DNA from: Microcoleus vaginatus PCC 9802 | GTDB lineage: Bacteria > Cyanobacteriota > Cyanobacteriia > Cyanobacteriales > Microcoleaceae | Assembly (NCBI GenBank): GCA_022701275.1 | Contig: CP031740.1 | Location: 2,429,001-2,493,000 of the forward strand | Direction of reading: 5' to 3' | DNA length: 64,000 nucleotides | Shown here: piece by piece, positions 55,933-64,000 of the stretch | Layout: each line of letters begins with the position of its first letter | How positions within the stretch are numbered: position 1 is the stretch's first letter | Made by a program: the position numbers and the translations under genes | Notes under the pieces: generated by a model | The model's input: only the letters and a program-made list of their open reading frames with translations | What the model was told of the DNA's origin: nothing | The model's database searches: none

Positions 55933-56101
55933 AGACAAAGGTTTGGAACAGTTAGATGGATATCTGGCTAGATTGGGACAAGATTCCGGTTGGTTGGTAA
56001 TATTCGATCGCCGAGAGAATGCACCCGAACTCGAAGAACGGTTGAACACTGAGATTCATATTACTCCAATGGGGCGATCGATTACAGTAATTCGAGGGTG
56101 A
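55933..56101 (+). pseudogene. C-terminal remnant of an ATPase-type protein
   Basis: Right after xisI, in another frame, the DNA reads RDKGLEQLDGYLARLGQDSG then WLVIFDRRENAPELEERLNT and TPMGRSITVIRG, ending at 56099-56101. This pattern resembles the C-terminus of cyanobacterial AAA-type ATP-binding proteins (LDxYLxRLGLDxGxLVIFDRR). No start or P-loop is left. It was probably left when xisHI moved here or was joined to it. Confidence 0.6.
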
Positions 56102-56107
56102 AATCCT

Positions 56108-56128
56108 GGTATATTATGTACTAATAGT
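56108..56128 (+). repeat. Direct repeat downstream of the xisHI module (right copy)
   Basis: GGTATATTATGTACTAATAG(T), identical to 55155-55175 except one base. The two copies are 953 bp apart. Confidence 0.7.
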
Positions 56129-56138
56129 AGATGCGATA

Positions 56139-56633
56139 TTAACTATCTTGAATTGTGGGAGACATGGCCATATTTTGCGCTTGTTTTTGCATGAATTCAA
56201 TATCGGACAGCGACCAAGTGCGGGGCCCGCTGCACTGATGAGCAATTAACAGCCCCCACAGTCCTTTGTTCGTTAAAATTGGCACAACTAAATTGGCACG
56301 AACTTTCAGGCTACGCAGGAAATCTCGGTGGCATTCGTGGATTGGTTCTACTTCAATATCTGTAATTGATTTAACTCTGCCGGCTTCGTACAAAGCAGCG
56401 TATTCGTGGTTAAAACACTCGTCTGGCCCTGTTGAACCCAAGATTGAGAGTTCGATCGCACTCAACATCTCGTAAGTCACTCGACCTTGCCACTGTTTGT
56501 AAAAATGATAAAGCACTGCCCGATCGCTCTGCAAAATTTCTCGAATGTCGTAGAGGGATTTTTCAACTAATACGTCGCGCTTTAGACGATCTGTCAAGCG
56601 GTTAACAATGTTTTGCAGCCGATCGCCCGACAT
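56139..56633 (-). CDS. GAF domain protein (phytochrome-like)
   Basis: 164 residues. One GAF domain only: VEKSLYDIREILQSDRAVLY, HFYKQWQGRVTYEMLSAIEL, the segment RVKSITDIEVEPIHECHRDF, and the phytochrome-like end LVVPILTNKGLWGLLIAHQC. The chromophore-binding segment of phytochromes is preserved in general shape, and His-Arg-Cys-like residues occur (HECHRDFL), but a bilin-binding Cys at the canonical position cannot be asserted. It starts at ATG 56633. It could be a free sensor domain acting with a separate kinase, or a truncated gene. Confidence 0.75.
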   Translation of the reverse strand: MSGDRLQNIVNRLTDRLKRDVLVEKSLYDIREILQSDRAVLYHFYKQWQGRVTYEMLSAIELSILGSTGPDECFNHEYAALYEAGRVKSITDIEVEPIHECHRDFLRSLKVRANLVVPILTNKGLWGLLIAHQCSGPRTWSLSDIEFMQKQAQNMAMSPTIQDS

Positions 56634-57035
56634 AGTATTAACTCCTTTAATTCCTGGTACACTCGCCCGATCTTAATTATTGAACTGGCAGCATCCCAAC
56701 ACCTCAAAATGTTGCGCTTCGGGATTTTCGCGCGCTCAAAAAGAAGTAATTTTGGGCTTGACAGTTGTTGATATGCCAGCAATATTATACTATTATTTTG
56801 CCTGAGATAGCAATCTTTTCGGGAAAGGGGCGATGGCGTCTAGCCCTCGCCCGTGCTACGGCTTTTTTTTACGCAGCCCTTTTGCTAAGAACCACCGACG
56901 GGACGCCTGTTCCACCCAGGAACAGAAAAGGAAGAGTTTACAAGTGCTGGGAGAATTGCTAGATCTGCCTAAAGTTGGTTCCTCTCAAAGAGAGTAATTG
57001 CTAAGATTTCTCGAAAGCTAGAGGAAGCATCAAAT
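56634..57035. other. Intergenic region with repeat words
   Basis: Contains GGGACGCCTGTTCCACCC near 56900, similar to part of the dispersed hairpin family but not clearly a copy. No gene is seen. Confidence 0.45.
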
Positions 57036-57908
57036 ATGTCAGTGCTAGAAGCTGCTTGGAAACACGAATTTATCGCTACGAACGGCATTAAACTGCACTA
57101 TGTCACTCAAGGTTCTGGGCCGCTGATGCTGATGCTGCACGGATTTCCTGAATTTTGGTATTCTTGGCGGCATCAAATCCCGGAATTTGCATCAGATTAT
57201 AAAGTTGTCGCTGTGGATCTCAGGGGTTACAATGACAGCGACAAACCTCAGGATAAATCTGCTTACGTGATGTCAGAGTTTGTGCAAGATGTCAAAGGAA
57301 CTATTCAGGGTTTGGGGTATGAAAGTTGCGTCTTAGTTGGTCACGACTGGGGAGGCGCGATCGCCTGGAATTTTGCTTATGCTTATCCCCAAATGGTAGA
57401 TAAATTAATTGTGATGAATCTACCACATCCGGCAAAGTTTGCTGAAGGGTTACGCACTCCCCAACAATTGCTGAGAAGTTGGTACATCTTTTTGTTTCAG
57501 TTGCCAGTTTTGCCGGAGTTGTTAATTCAGTTGGGCGACTATCAGGCAATTTCGGCTGCTTTGGAAGGTATGGCAGTTAACAAAAGCACCTTTAGCCCCT
57601 CAGATATCGAAGCTTACAAAGATGCGGCGGCCAAACGGGGCGCTCTGACTGCTACTATCAATTATTACCGCAATATTGCTCGCGGATTTCTCGATCGCCA
57701 GAATTGGAGCGTGCTGCAAGTTCCGACGCTGATGATTTGGGGAGAAAAAGATGTCGCCCTCGGCAAAGAGTTAACCTATGGAACCGCAGATTACGTGCGG
57801 GATTTTCAGATTCAGTACCTTCCCAATTGCAGCCACTGGGTACACCAGGAAGAGCCGCAGTTAGTGAATCGGTACATGAGAGATTTTTTGGCAAGTAAGT
57901 TGATTTAA
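57036..57908 (+). CDS. Alpha/beta hydrolase, epoxide-hydrolase-like
   Basis: 290 residues. Typical segments: MLHGFPEFWYSWRHQIPEF (HGFPE oxyanion region), VDLRGYNDSDKP, the nucleophile elbow VGHDWGGAIAW with Asp near 107 (epoxide hydrolase/haloalkane dehalogenase type rather than Ser), and the base His in NCSHWVHQEEP. The second acid is likely Asp in WGEKDVALG. It hydrolyses epoxides or a related substrate, though the native substrate in cyanobacteria is unknown. It starts at ATG 57036. No signal peptide; monocistronic. Confidence 0.9.
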   Translation: MSVLEAAWKHEFIATNGIKLHYVTQGSGPLMLMLHGFPEFWYSWRHQIPEFASDYKVVAVDLRGYNDSDKPQDKSAYVMSEFVQDVKGTIQGLGYESCVLVGHDWGGAIAWNFAYAYPQMVDKLIVMNLPHPAKFAEGLRTPQQLLRSWYIFLFQLPVLPELLIQLGDYQAISAALEGMAVNKSTFSPSDIEAYKDAAAKRGALTATINYYRNIARGFLDRQNWSVLQVPTLMIWGEKDVALGKELTYGTADYVRDFQIQYLPNCSHWVHQEEPQLVNRYMRDFLASKLI

Positions 57909-58003
57909 TATCATATCCAGTTTGATCGGAATGCTACTGAGCCTGGGAGTAGGACGATCGCGATTCACTCAGAAAATTATTATTCCCATGCCACCAGAGA
58001 CAT

Positions 58004-58297
58004 TCACCGACTGCTGATGCCCTCCGTCGTGCGCCCGCTCATTTCGCTGGGGTGAATGGGGTAGATTGCAATTACCTCCGCACGTCCCAGCGAGTCAATC
58101 TAGGTGCGATTGATGGCGGGTGAAAGCGTGGGGTTGTGTTCTTTGACCAATTGCATCGCGCGATCGATGTCTGGCTGTTCCGTGAGGCGTTCTGCTCGCC
58201 CGTTCACATTAAATATAAATATAATCTGTGGTATAAAAACATCAATTCTCCAACAAAAAGATGGAAGGTGAAATGATATAATTTTTGCCATTCCCAA
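58004..58297 (-). pseudogene. Unidentified gene remnant with an in-frame TAG
   Basis: In one minus-strand frame the DNA reads VNGRAERLTEQPDIDRAMQL then VKEHNPTLSPAINRT, a TAG at 58100-58102, and continues IDSLGRAEVIAIYPIHPSEM then SGRTTEGISS before a TGA at 58004-58006. Both halves are protein-like. I do not recognise the family. The upstream part lacks a clear start, so this is most likely a decayed gene. Confidence 0.4.
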
Positions 58298-58344
58298 CCT
58301 AAAAAATTGGGAGCAAGCAAATCAAATCTTCGCAGTCAGTTTTT

Positions 58345-59637
58345 ATGACACCAGACATCTCCGCAGCGCAGCAGCCAAGAAACCACCGCATAATTCTCTG
58401 GGTACTGATTGGTCTGACGCTGCTGGGACTGGCATCCCGCCTTTATTTGGCGTGGGGCACCAACCAAACTCTCCCCGATACTCCCGCCCGTCTCAGAGGG
58501 GATGAATCGGGCTATGAGGGTTTGGCATACTGGTTGCTGAATGGTCACTTTTTTGAGTGGCCGGGCCGGACACCAATTTATCCATTTTTTGTGGCTGCAT
58601 GCTATGCAATTTTTGGTCGTTCTCCCGCATCTGTAGTCTACGTACAAGCTTTTTTGGGGACGACAATCATCCCGCTAACCTTTATCCTAGCACGGCGTTT
58701 TACTGGCGCTCAAAGTTCCTTAGTAGCGGCTGGATTAGTTGTGCTGCATCCCTCCCTTATTTTTCATGTCAGCCGGGTGCAAACAGAGGTTTTATACGCG
58801 CCTTTAATACTTTTAACAGTGCTGGGTCTGCTGCGGGCATTGGAACAGCCGCAGTGGCAAAATTTTTCATTAGCAGGTGCGCTGTTGGCAATTACAAATC
58901 TTTGTCGGCCGACAGCGATGTTGCTTCCAGCAATTGTGCCACTATTGATGCCGCGCCAATGGCATTTGAAGCGTAAGGTAGCTTTGTTTCTTGCTTATTT
59001 GGGCGCAATTATCATTATTACTGCACCTTGGACTTACCACAATTATCGAACGCACAAAACTTTTTTGCTTTACAGCGTTTCTACGGCGCTGCTGTGGCAA
59101 GGAAGTCCAGAGTTTTATCATTTGGCTTATGAACAACTGCCAAAACGCCATATTGTTCAGATTTGGCAGGAAGAACTAAATCCGGCTCGGAATGGGGGAC
59201 ACGATCCTTTTACAATTGAGGGCGATCGCTATTTTACCAAACGGGCGATCGCTTCCATCCTCCGCGAGCCTGCTGTCTATCTCTGGTATTGTTTGCAAAA
59301 GGCAGTTTTTTTCTGGTTGGGAAACCCTATAAGTGATTGGCCTGATCACGCTATGTTTAATGTGGAAGCAATGCGGTCAGTCTTTTCGCCACAACGGATT
59401 GTCGGCATTTTAGCGTCACGAATTTTGCCTGTATTTGCTGCTTTGGGCATGATAGTTTTGCGGCATCGCTGGCGGGAGTTTTTGCCACTGTTGCTAGTCT
59501 GTGGATATTTTACTGTGATTCATGCGCTCACTTATGCAGAAGTTCGCTACAGTGAGCCGCTGCACCCGATATTGGCGGTCGTAATTGCTACGGCGGCGGG
59601 CGAACTTCAGCGTCGCTTGAAGTTAATTAGTCAGTAG
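58345..59637 (+). CDS. GT39-type membrane glycosyltransferase
   Basis: 430 residues with about ten to twelve hydrophobic helices. After helix 1 (IILWVLIGLTLLGLASRLYL) comes the extracytoplasmic loop with LRGDESGYEGLAYWLL, the DE motif position used by ArnT/PMT-like enzymes for catalysis, then TPIYPFFVAACYAIFG. This family moves sugars or phospho-sugars from polyprenyl-phosphate donors to lipids or proteins on the outer face of the membrane. No neighbour suggests the acceptor. Start is ATG 58345. The next gene begins 33 bp after the stop and is a broken glycosidase, which may have belonged to the same unit. Confidence 0.82.
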   Translation: MTPDISAAQQPRNHRIILWVLIGLTLLGLASRLYLAWGTNQTLPDTPARLRGDESGYEGLAYWLLNGHFFEWPGRTPIYPFFVAACYAIFGRSPASVVYVQAFLGTTIIPLTFILARRFTGAQSSLVAAGLVVLHPSLIFHVSRVQTEVLYAPLILLTVLGLLRALEQPQWQNFSLAGALLAITNLCRPTAMLLPAIVPLLMPRQWHLKRKVALFLAYLGAIIIITAPWTYHNYRTHKTFLLYSVSTALLWQGSPEFYHLAYEQLPKRHIVQIWQEELNPARNGGHDPFTIEGDRYFTKRAIASILREPAVYLWYCLQKAVFFWLGNPISDWPDHAMFNVEAMRSVFSPQRIVGILASRILPVFAALGMIVLRHRWREFLPLLLVCGYFTVIHALTYAEVRYSEPLHPILAVVIATAAGELQRRLKLISQ

Positions 59638-60070
59638 GTATTAGGCAGTTTGTCATGAGTTATTAACCCAGTGTTATCGAAAACAATTATTCGGAATTTT
59701 ACCATCGCCATTTTAATGGCTCTTGGCATAGGGTTGTTCAGCGTCACGACTACTTTTGCTCAAAACATCGAAACAATTAAATTTTCCGGTACTGCTGCGG
59801 GTGTTAGCACTCGCTACATCGGTGCAGTCGAGGGCAATATCAATTTCGACATCAAAGATTTGCAAGAGTTGGGAATTAATACCTACCGCATTTACGGCGG
59901 GATGTCCCGGTAGGAACCCGAAGATGATGATGGTAAATACGGCTGGCCAGAAATATGCCAAATTCAGGCAAATCCAAATATAATTAATTGGGCGCACTGG
60001 GATCAGATTATGACTAATCGGCTCTCCTGAGTTTATGGTGTAAAATAGATCAACCAATACAGTTAGAGTG

Positions 60071-60529
60071 ATGAGCTTTCATTTAGACTATCTATTAGAC
60101 TTGCCTGGAGTCAAGGTTGAAACTTGGACTCAAATTGAAGGACAAATTTACTTTCGCCTCAGTGCTTTAGCATCAGGAATAGTTTGTCCTCACTGTGAGA
60201 ATTATACAGAAGAACTCCATCAGAATCGACCTATATTAGCCAGAGATTTGTCAGTTTTCGGTCGTTCTGTGTATTTACAAGTACCTCGTCGGCAGTTTTA
60301 CTGTGCTAGCTGTCAACGTTACGTTACAGAAAAATTAGAATTTTTGGACAAAAAAAGACGGCATACTCAACGATACGAACAAAATATTTATGCGCGTGTT
60401 CAACAGTCAAGCATGGAACAAATTGGGCGAGAAGAAGGATTGAGTTATGACGAAATTAAAGGTATTTTTACTCATGTAAATTCCGCTCAAAAAAAAGCTG
60501 TTGGGACTCAGTTAAACGAGTCAGTATAG
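60071..60529 (+). CDS. ISL3-type transposase, N-terminal part
   Basis: 152 residues from ATG 60071. It has the ISL3 N-terminal zinc-finger layout CPHCENYTEELHQNRPILAR with Cys pairs (CPHC and YCASCQR) and a helical DNA-binding domain (IGREEGLSYDEIKGIF). It ends after an A8 run (60489-60496) where a -1 slip would enter the next frame and give KKSCWDSVKRVSIDEISMRK, which continues into the catalytic ORF. Without slippage it ends at TAG 60527. Confidence 0.8.
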   Translation: MSFHLDYLLDLPGVKVETWTQIEGQIYFRLSALASGIVCPHCENYTEELHQNRPILARDLSVFGRSVYLQVPRRQFYCASCQRYVTEKLEFLDKKRRHTQRYEQNIYARVQQSSMEQIGREEGLSYDEIKGIFTHVNSAQKKAVGTQLNESV

Positions 60530-61224
60530 ATGAGATAAGTATGCGCAAAGGAAAAGGAAGTTTGGTAACTGTTGTCAGTGACATTGAGGGGGGTAATTTG
60601 ATTGAAATGATTGACTCTCACCGTCAACAGGATATAATTGAAGTCCTTATAAGGCAACCATTAGAGGTTCGAGGACAAGTTGAAGAAGTGAGTGTTGATA
60701 TGTGGGGAGGATTTCCAAAAGTTATAGAACAAGTATTCCCAAATGCACAAGTTGTTATTGACCGTTTTCACGTGATGAAAGCAGTTAATAAAGACTTGAA
60801 TAAGGTGCGTCGCGCAACAGGAATCACAGATAAAGGCAGCAAATATTTATTGTTGAGTAATCGAAGCAACCTTAATTCCGACCAAATCGAAAGGTTAGCA
60901 ATCACATTGGAAAAATCAGAATGCTTAAGAATTGCTTATGAGATGAAAGAAGAGTTTCGGGAAATATACGAGACCAATATGACTGTCAAAATAGCCCAGA
61001 CAAAGTTCAAGAATTGGGTGAATTATGCGAGGATATTTTTTAAAGAATCATGTTCGACTATTGTCAATCATTTTGAAGGAATTTGTAACTACTTTCTTAA
61101 TCGTACAACAAGTGGAGTGATGGAAGGGATAAATAATCGAATTAAGTTAATTATGCGACAAGGGTATGGCTTTTCAAACTTTGATAATTTTCGAGAACGC
61201 CTATTAGCTTGCTTCTCTAATTAG
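60491..61224 (+). CDS. ISL3-type transposase, catalytic part (-1 frame)
   Basis: The open frame extends upstream of the ATG at 60541 to the A8 run: VKRVSIDEISMRKGKGSLVT holds the first catalytic Asp. The second Asp is in VVIDRFHVMKAVNK and the Glu in TTSGVMEGINNRIKLIMRQ. All three DDE positions are seen. The frame ends at 61224. This is the normal ISL3 transposase split by one -1 shift; whether it is programmed or a mutation cannot be told from one copy. If slippage works, the element may be active. Confidence 0.8.
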
Positions 61225-62357
61225 ATAAAAATATCACCATAAACTCAGGAGAGCCGACTAATCCGCCCCAGGGTAGCGATTATTGGTGGTCGGGAGAACC
61301 CGGTACTGTTTGGCAAGGCAATGCCAGGACGATTTTTAATACTCTAAAAAAAGCAAATATTCGCCCGGTTGTCAGTATTCGTAATGTGGATAATAGCTGG
61401 CGGCCGAGTTGGGCGCTGCAACTGAATCCGCCGCGCACAGGAGAAGATTGGAATGAGTGGTGGGAAGACGTTTTTGCTACGGTTTATTGGCTGAATGTTG
61501 GCAATGATTACCGCGTTGATGATTGGGAAATTCACAACGAACCGGATAATCGCAATCAGGGTTGGGGCGGGACTAGGGCTGACTATTTTGAATTGGTTAA
61601 GGTGGCAAAAGATGCGATCGACTTTGTTTACCAAACTTATTTGCCTTCGCGCACTTACCGCATCCACGGCCCGAAAACCGTAGGAGGCAGCAATTAACCA
61701 GCTAGTGCTTTGCAGGAAATACCGAATTATTTCGATACAGTCAATGTCCACAACTACGATGCATATATTTCTAACTTGACCCGCAAAGTGCGCCGCTGGA
61801 TGAACGGTACTGTCCGCGCTAACTCGCAGCTTTGGGTAGGAGAATGGGGCAGTTACGAGATTAGCTACGGCGATTTATCTTGAGCTTTAAATTTGATTAA
61901 GAATTTGATTCGAGGTTCCCAACCGGGGGATAATTATATTTACGGCAGTCACATATTCTGTTTGTACGACTGGGGAAAGCCGGGACTGCCAGAAGGCTTG
62001 CTAGGTGATGAGGGAAAACGGCGCGCGGGCTACTATGCTTGACGGATGGGAATTAGGGCATTGCAGGGCGGTAAAAATACATTTTTTGCTATCACTAACA
62101 GTTCGGATTTAATGGCAGTTGCAACTGTCGATGCTAGCAAGAATGTTTACTTGCTGGTTGTCAATGACCGATCAACATCTTACACTGTTAATGCTGATAT
62201 TTCGGCTCTGATAAAAACTGGTAATGGTACGGTGCGGGAGTTCAGTTCTAAAAAAATGGATGAGGTTGTTACTCGCTTAAGGCTGAAGGGCGGAAATGCG
62301 AGTTTTGCACGGGCGGGGAACAGCGCTATTCTCATCAAGTTCGATCGCCAGAATTGA

Positions 62358-62906
62358 AGCTCAAATCCTCTGGGCCATAATTGAGATAAGATAGAATTAG
62401 TTATGCTCAAAATTATTTATTTTCTGCCTATTTGGCCATCGAACCCTCGAACCCTCGAACCCTTGAACCCCTAATTGCACAGTTACCATACCTAAGTCGT
62501 CCTGTTGTGATTCCCCTCCTGTCGCTGGTAAATTGGTAGCGTGCAGGTATCTTGCCTCAAACAGAATGCGAGCGAGAGTTCCGTTGAGGGCCAGAAAGTA
62601 GGGTGCAGTCTAGACAATCCCAGAAATTCTTGCTCGTAAACCCGCAGCAGTTAGGCTAGGCGAGGAATTGCCTGCCCGCCTTCGTGTCCGCCGTCTGGCA
62701 GATAGCATTGGTTCTGAAAGTCAGAAGCCGTCAATTATCAGGATATGGCACGGAATTAATTTTAAATGCCAAGATGCTGGAAGTAGGGGTGAGTTTAATC
62801 GTACAGAAACTTTGAGCGCGCTTGGAAATCTCGCGGGCAAAGCCTCTCAATCAATCTGCTGCTTGCGATCGGGTTTTTCCAACAAATATCACTTTTATGC
62901 CCCCTG
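62358..62906. other. Intergenic region with CGAACCCT tandem words
   Basis: 62440-62472 has three to four CGAACCCT/TGAACCCC units. 62640-62830 has open stretches in several frames that look partly protein-like but cannot be assigned. It must hold the promoter of the CBS gene. Confidence 0.4.
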
Positions 62907-64000
62907 ATGTTTATTCCCTCCCTCAGTCAGGTCATCAACCGCAATCCCCTCACCGTCACCCCTGAGACGCCCGTAGAAAAGGCGATCGAGCTGATGAGTA
63001 GCACAGGAGCCAGTTACGTCCTCGTGGTAGAACCGCGCGACAATTCTCAACTTGGAAATCCCATGAACGGGACTTCCCCACAATCGCGGGAACAGTCGGG
63101 TTTCTACAACGGTGTACCGCGTGCGGTACACGCAGGAGGCAACGGGCTGCGTCTCAACGGCTCAAAAGCTCCCTATCCGAGCAGCCAGACAGTCCTGGGA
63201 ATTTTTACAGCGCGAGATGTCGTACAGCTAAATTCGATCGGCGCTGCTTTGAGGGGATTTGCGATCGAGCAAATCATGATCCGAACCGTAACTGTAGCCC
63301 GAGAATCGGAAATTCCCGACTTTTTTGCCTTAGCAAATCTCTTGGAGAAAAGTCAGATCAGCCATTTGCCGATCGTCAGCGAGGCTGAAGAACTTGTCGG
63401 TTTAATTAGCTCTCAAAGCTTGGTGCAAATGTTGCAGGGAATTGGGGAATCCACACCAAAAGCAATTAGCAGCGCCTCGCCACCTGCGGCTTTCGCGTTC
63501 CCTCCGCCGCTGCCAATTGTGAATCAGAAATTAGAGCTACCCGCAAGTTTAATTAAACTTTATCAAATCCCTCAAATAGCAGCCTCACGAATAATTCACG
63601 CTCCTTCTAATTCTTCGGTTCGCTATTTGGCGCAACTGATGTTTAGACACAATGTTAGTTATGTATTAATCACTGAAACCCCCGATCAACACTCGACTGG
63701 TGCGGCTCACAATTCCAAATTTACAAATCCCAACCTTCACAAACTGGTTGGGGTGGTAAGTTCGCGGGATATTGTGCAGTTGCAGGCGCTGGGTAGAGAC
63801 TCTAACAAAATTAAAGCGGGATCAATTTGCAGCAGTTCGCCGCCGCTGGTGCGATCGCACTCTACCCTCGAAGCAGCCGTCGCGCTGCTGCAAAAACACT
63901 ACTGCCAGTTGCCTTTATTAGTCATCAACGAAACAAATCACCCGATCGGGATTATCAATCCTAAAACTATCCTTTTACAAGCGCTTGATTCAAAATCTCT
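62907..64000 (+). CDS. Multi-CBS-domain protein, 3' end outside window
   Basis: 364 codons seen from ATG 62907 (MFIPSLSQVINRNPLTVTPE). At least two CBS pairs: TPVEKAIELMSSTGASYVLV with an unusually long loop (about residues 42-95) before TVLGIFTARDVVQLNSIG; EQIMIRTVTVARESEIPDFF with LVGLISSQSLVQML; then SVRYLAQLMFRHNVSYVLIT, GVVSSRDIVQLQALG and STLEAAVALLQKHYCQLPLL. CBS pairs bind adenosyl ligands. In filamentous cyanobacteria similar N-terminal arrays precede PAS/GGDEF or kinase modules, so the unseen part may be a signalling output. That is inference. A start at 62896 in another frame gives nothing similar. Confidence 0.85.
   Translation, partial: MFIPSLSQVINRNPLTVTPETPVEKAIELMSSTGASYVLVVEPRDNSQLGNPMNGTSPQSREQSGFYNGVPRAVHAGGNGLRLNGSKAPYPSSQTVLGIFTARDVVQLNSIGAALRGFAIEQIMIRTVTVARESEIPDFFALANLLEKSQISHLPIVSEAEELVGLISSQSLVQMLQGIGESTPKAISSASPPAAFAFPPPLPIVNQKLELPASLIKLYQIPQIAASRIIHAPSNSSVRYLAQLMFRHNVSYVLITETPDQHSTGAAHNSKFTNPNLHKLVGVVSSRDIVQLQALGRDSNKIKAGSICSSSPPLVRSHSTLEAAVALLQKHYCQLPLLVINETNHPIGIINPKTILLQALDSKS

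Larger units (their letters stand above)
60020..61255 (+). mobile_element. ISL3-type insertion sequence (1236 bp)
   Basis: Perfect terminal inverted repeats of at least 21 bp begin GGCTCTCCTGAGTTTATGG at the left and mirror at the right. The 8-bp target GACTAATC is duplicated at 60012-60019 and 61256-61263. ISL3 elements make 8-bp duplications. The element lies in the glycosidase pseudogene, in the same orientation. It carries a transposase in two frames. Confidence 0.9.
59671..62357 (+). pseudogene. Clan GH-A-type glycosidase gene, broken by stops and an ISL3 insertion
   Basis: Starts at GTG 59671 with a signal peptide (IAILMALGIGLFSVTTTFAQ). After removing the ISL3 element and one target copy, the frame is open through 62357 except for stops at 59911 (TAG), 61695 (TAA), 61881 (TGA) and 62040 (TGA); no frameshift is needed. 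The protein shows ELGINTYRIYGG, RPVVSIRNVDNSW, DDWEIHNEPDN with the likely acid/base Glu, and LWVGEWGSYE with the likely nucleophile Glu, then a beta-sandwich-like end (VYLLVVNDRSTSYTVN). This fits GH5/GH39-like secreted glycosidases of clan A; the family is inferred from motifs. At least two stops stand where Trp is expected (SWALNL, AWRMGI). Confidence 0.8.

Noticed and set aside
56266..56475. Plus-strand frame opposite the GAF gene
   Set aside because: Antisense shadow of the GAF-domain reading frame.
62640..62860. Protein-like stretches in several frames upstream of the CBS gene
   Set aside because: No consistent frame, start codon or recognised motif; fragments on both strands look equally good, so no gene is called.
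1..64000. CRISPR array, rRNA operon, prophage or biosynthetic cluster
   Set aside because: No regularly spaced repeats of CRISPR type, no rRNA signature, no phage structural genes and no adjacent biosynthetic enzymes are seen.

Overview
The window is cyanobacterial. The HIP1 palindrome GCGATCGC recurs throughout, and there are several cyanobacterial marker genes: ndbB, a Tic22-like protein, xisH/xisI, a DUF1517 protein, a LabA-like NYN protein and a ycf52-type GNAT. Very large multidomain sensor kinases, many dispersed palindromic repeats and long intergenic stretches point to a filamentous, non-heterocystous type of the Oscillatoria/Microcoleus kind. That genus-level guess is inference from style and was not tested by any search.

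Layout. 1-9.5 kb: a partial membrane-anchored protein, a HAD hydrolase, an S9 peptidase, ndbB, a five-PAS histidine kinase, a DCC-type thiol protein and a small unknown. 9.7-20 kb: an 1818-residue Ser/Thr kinase/AAA/histidine kinase, an IS630-type element, a PAS-GAF protein with no recognised output domain, and an RTX calcium-binding protein with a clear promoter. 20-28 kb: repeats, an NB-ARC-type remnant, ffh, a Uma2 protein, and a tightly coupled pair (Cache/HAMP hybrid kinase, then REC-GGDEF-EAL regulator). 28-36 kb: lptC-like, LabA-like NYN, metG, hrcA and an alpha/beta hydrolase. 36-46 kb: a tnpB remnant, an ACT-like protein, a new small ORF, a GNAT, tRNA-Pro, a Tic22-like protein, the row prmC-tsaC-degenerate kinase, a second GNAT, hemB and DUF1517. 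46-57 kb: a cyclic-nucleotide-binding protein, two hypotheticals, an O-methyltransferase, queE, a nonsense-carrying aspartic protease gene, uvrA, xisHI with a fused ATPase remnant, and a GAF protein. 57-64 kb: an epoxide-hydrolase-like protein, a degraded ORF, a GT39-type membrane transferase, a clan-A glycosidase pseudogene split by an ISL3-type element with an 8-bp target duplication, and the start of a multi-CBS protein.

The housekeeping genes (ffh, metG, uvrA, hemB, prmC, tsaC, queE, tRNA-Pro, hrcA) are intact and mostly monocistronic. Signalling genes are unusually dense. The flexible parts are the intergenic regions. These carry at least one dispersed hairpin-repeat family with three copies in different orientations, other small inverted-repeat elements, two insertion sequences whose transposase reading frames are both joined by a -1 shift at an A8 run, and several gene remnants. 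Three remnants keep an open frame and are broken only by nonsense codons. I found no CRISPR array, prophage, rRNA or biosynthetic cluster, and no convincing new multi-gene system. The best leads are the frame-preserved nonsense genes, the xisHI module between direct repeats, the repeat inserted inside prmC, and the unclassified PAS-GAF protein.
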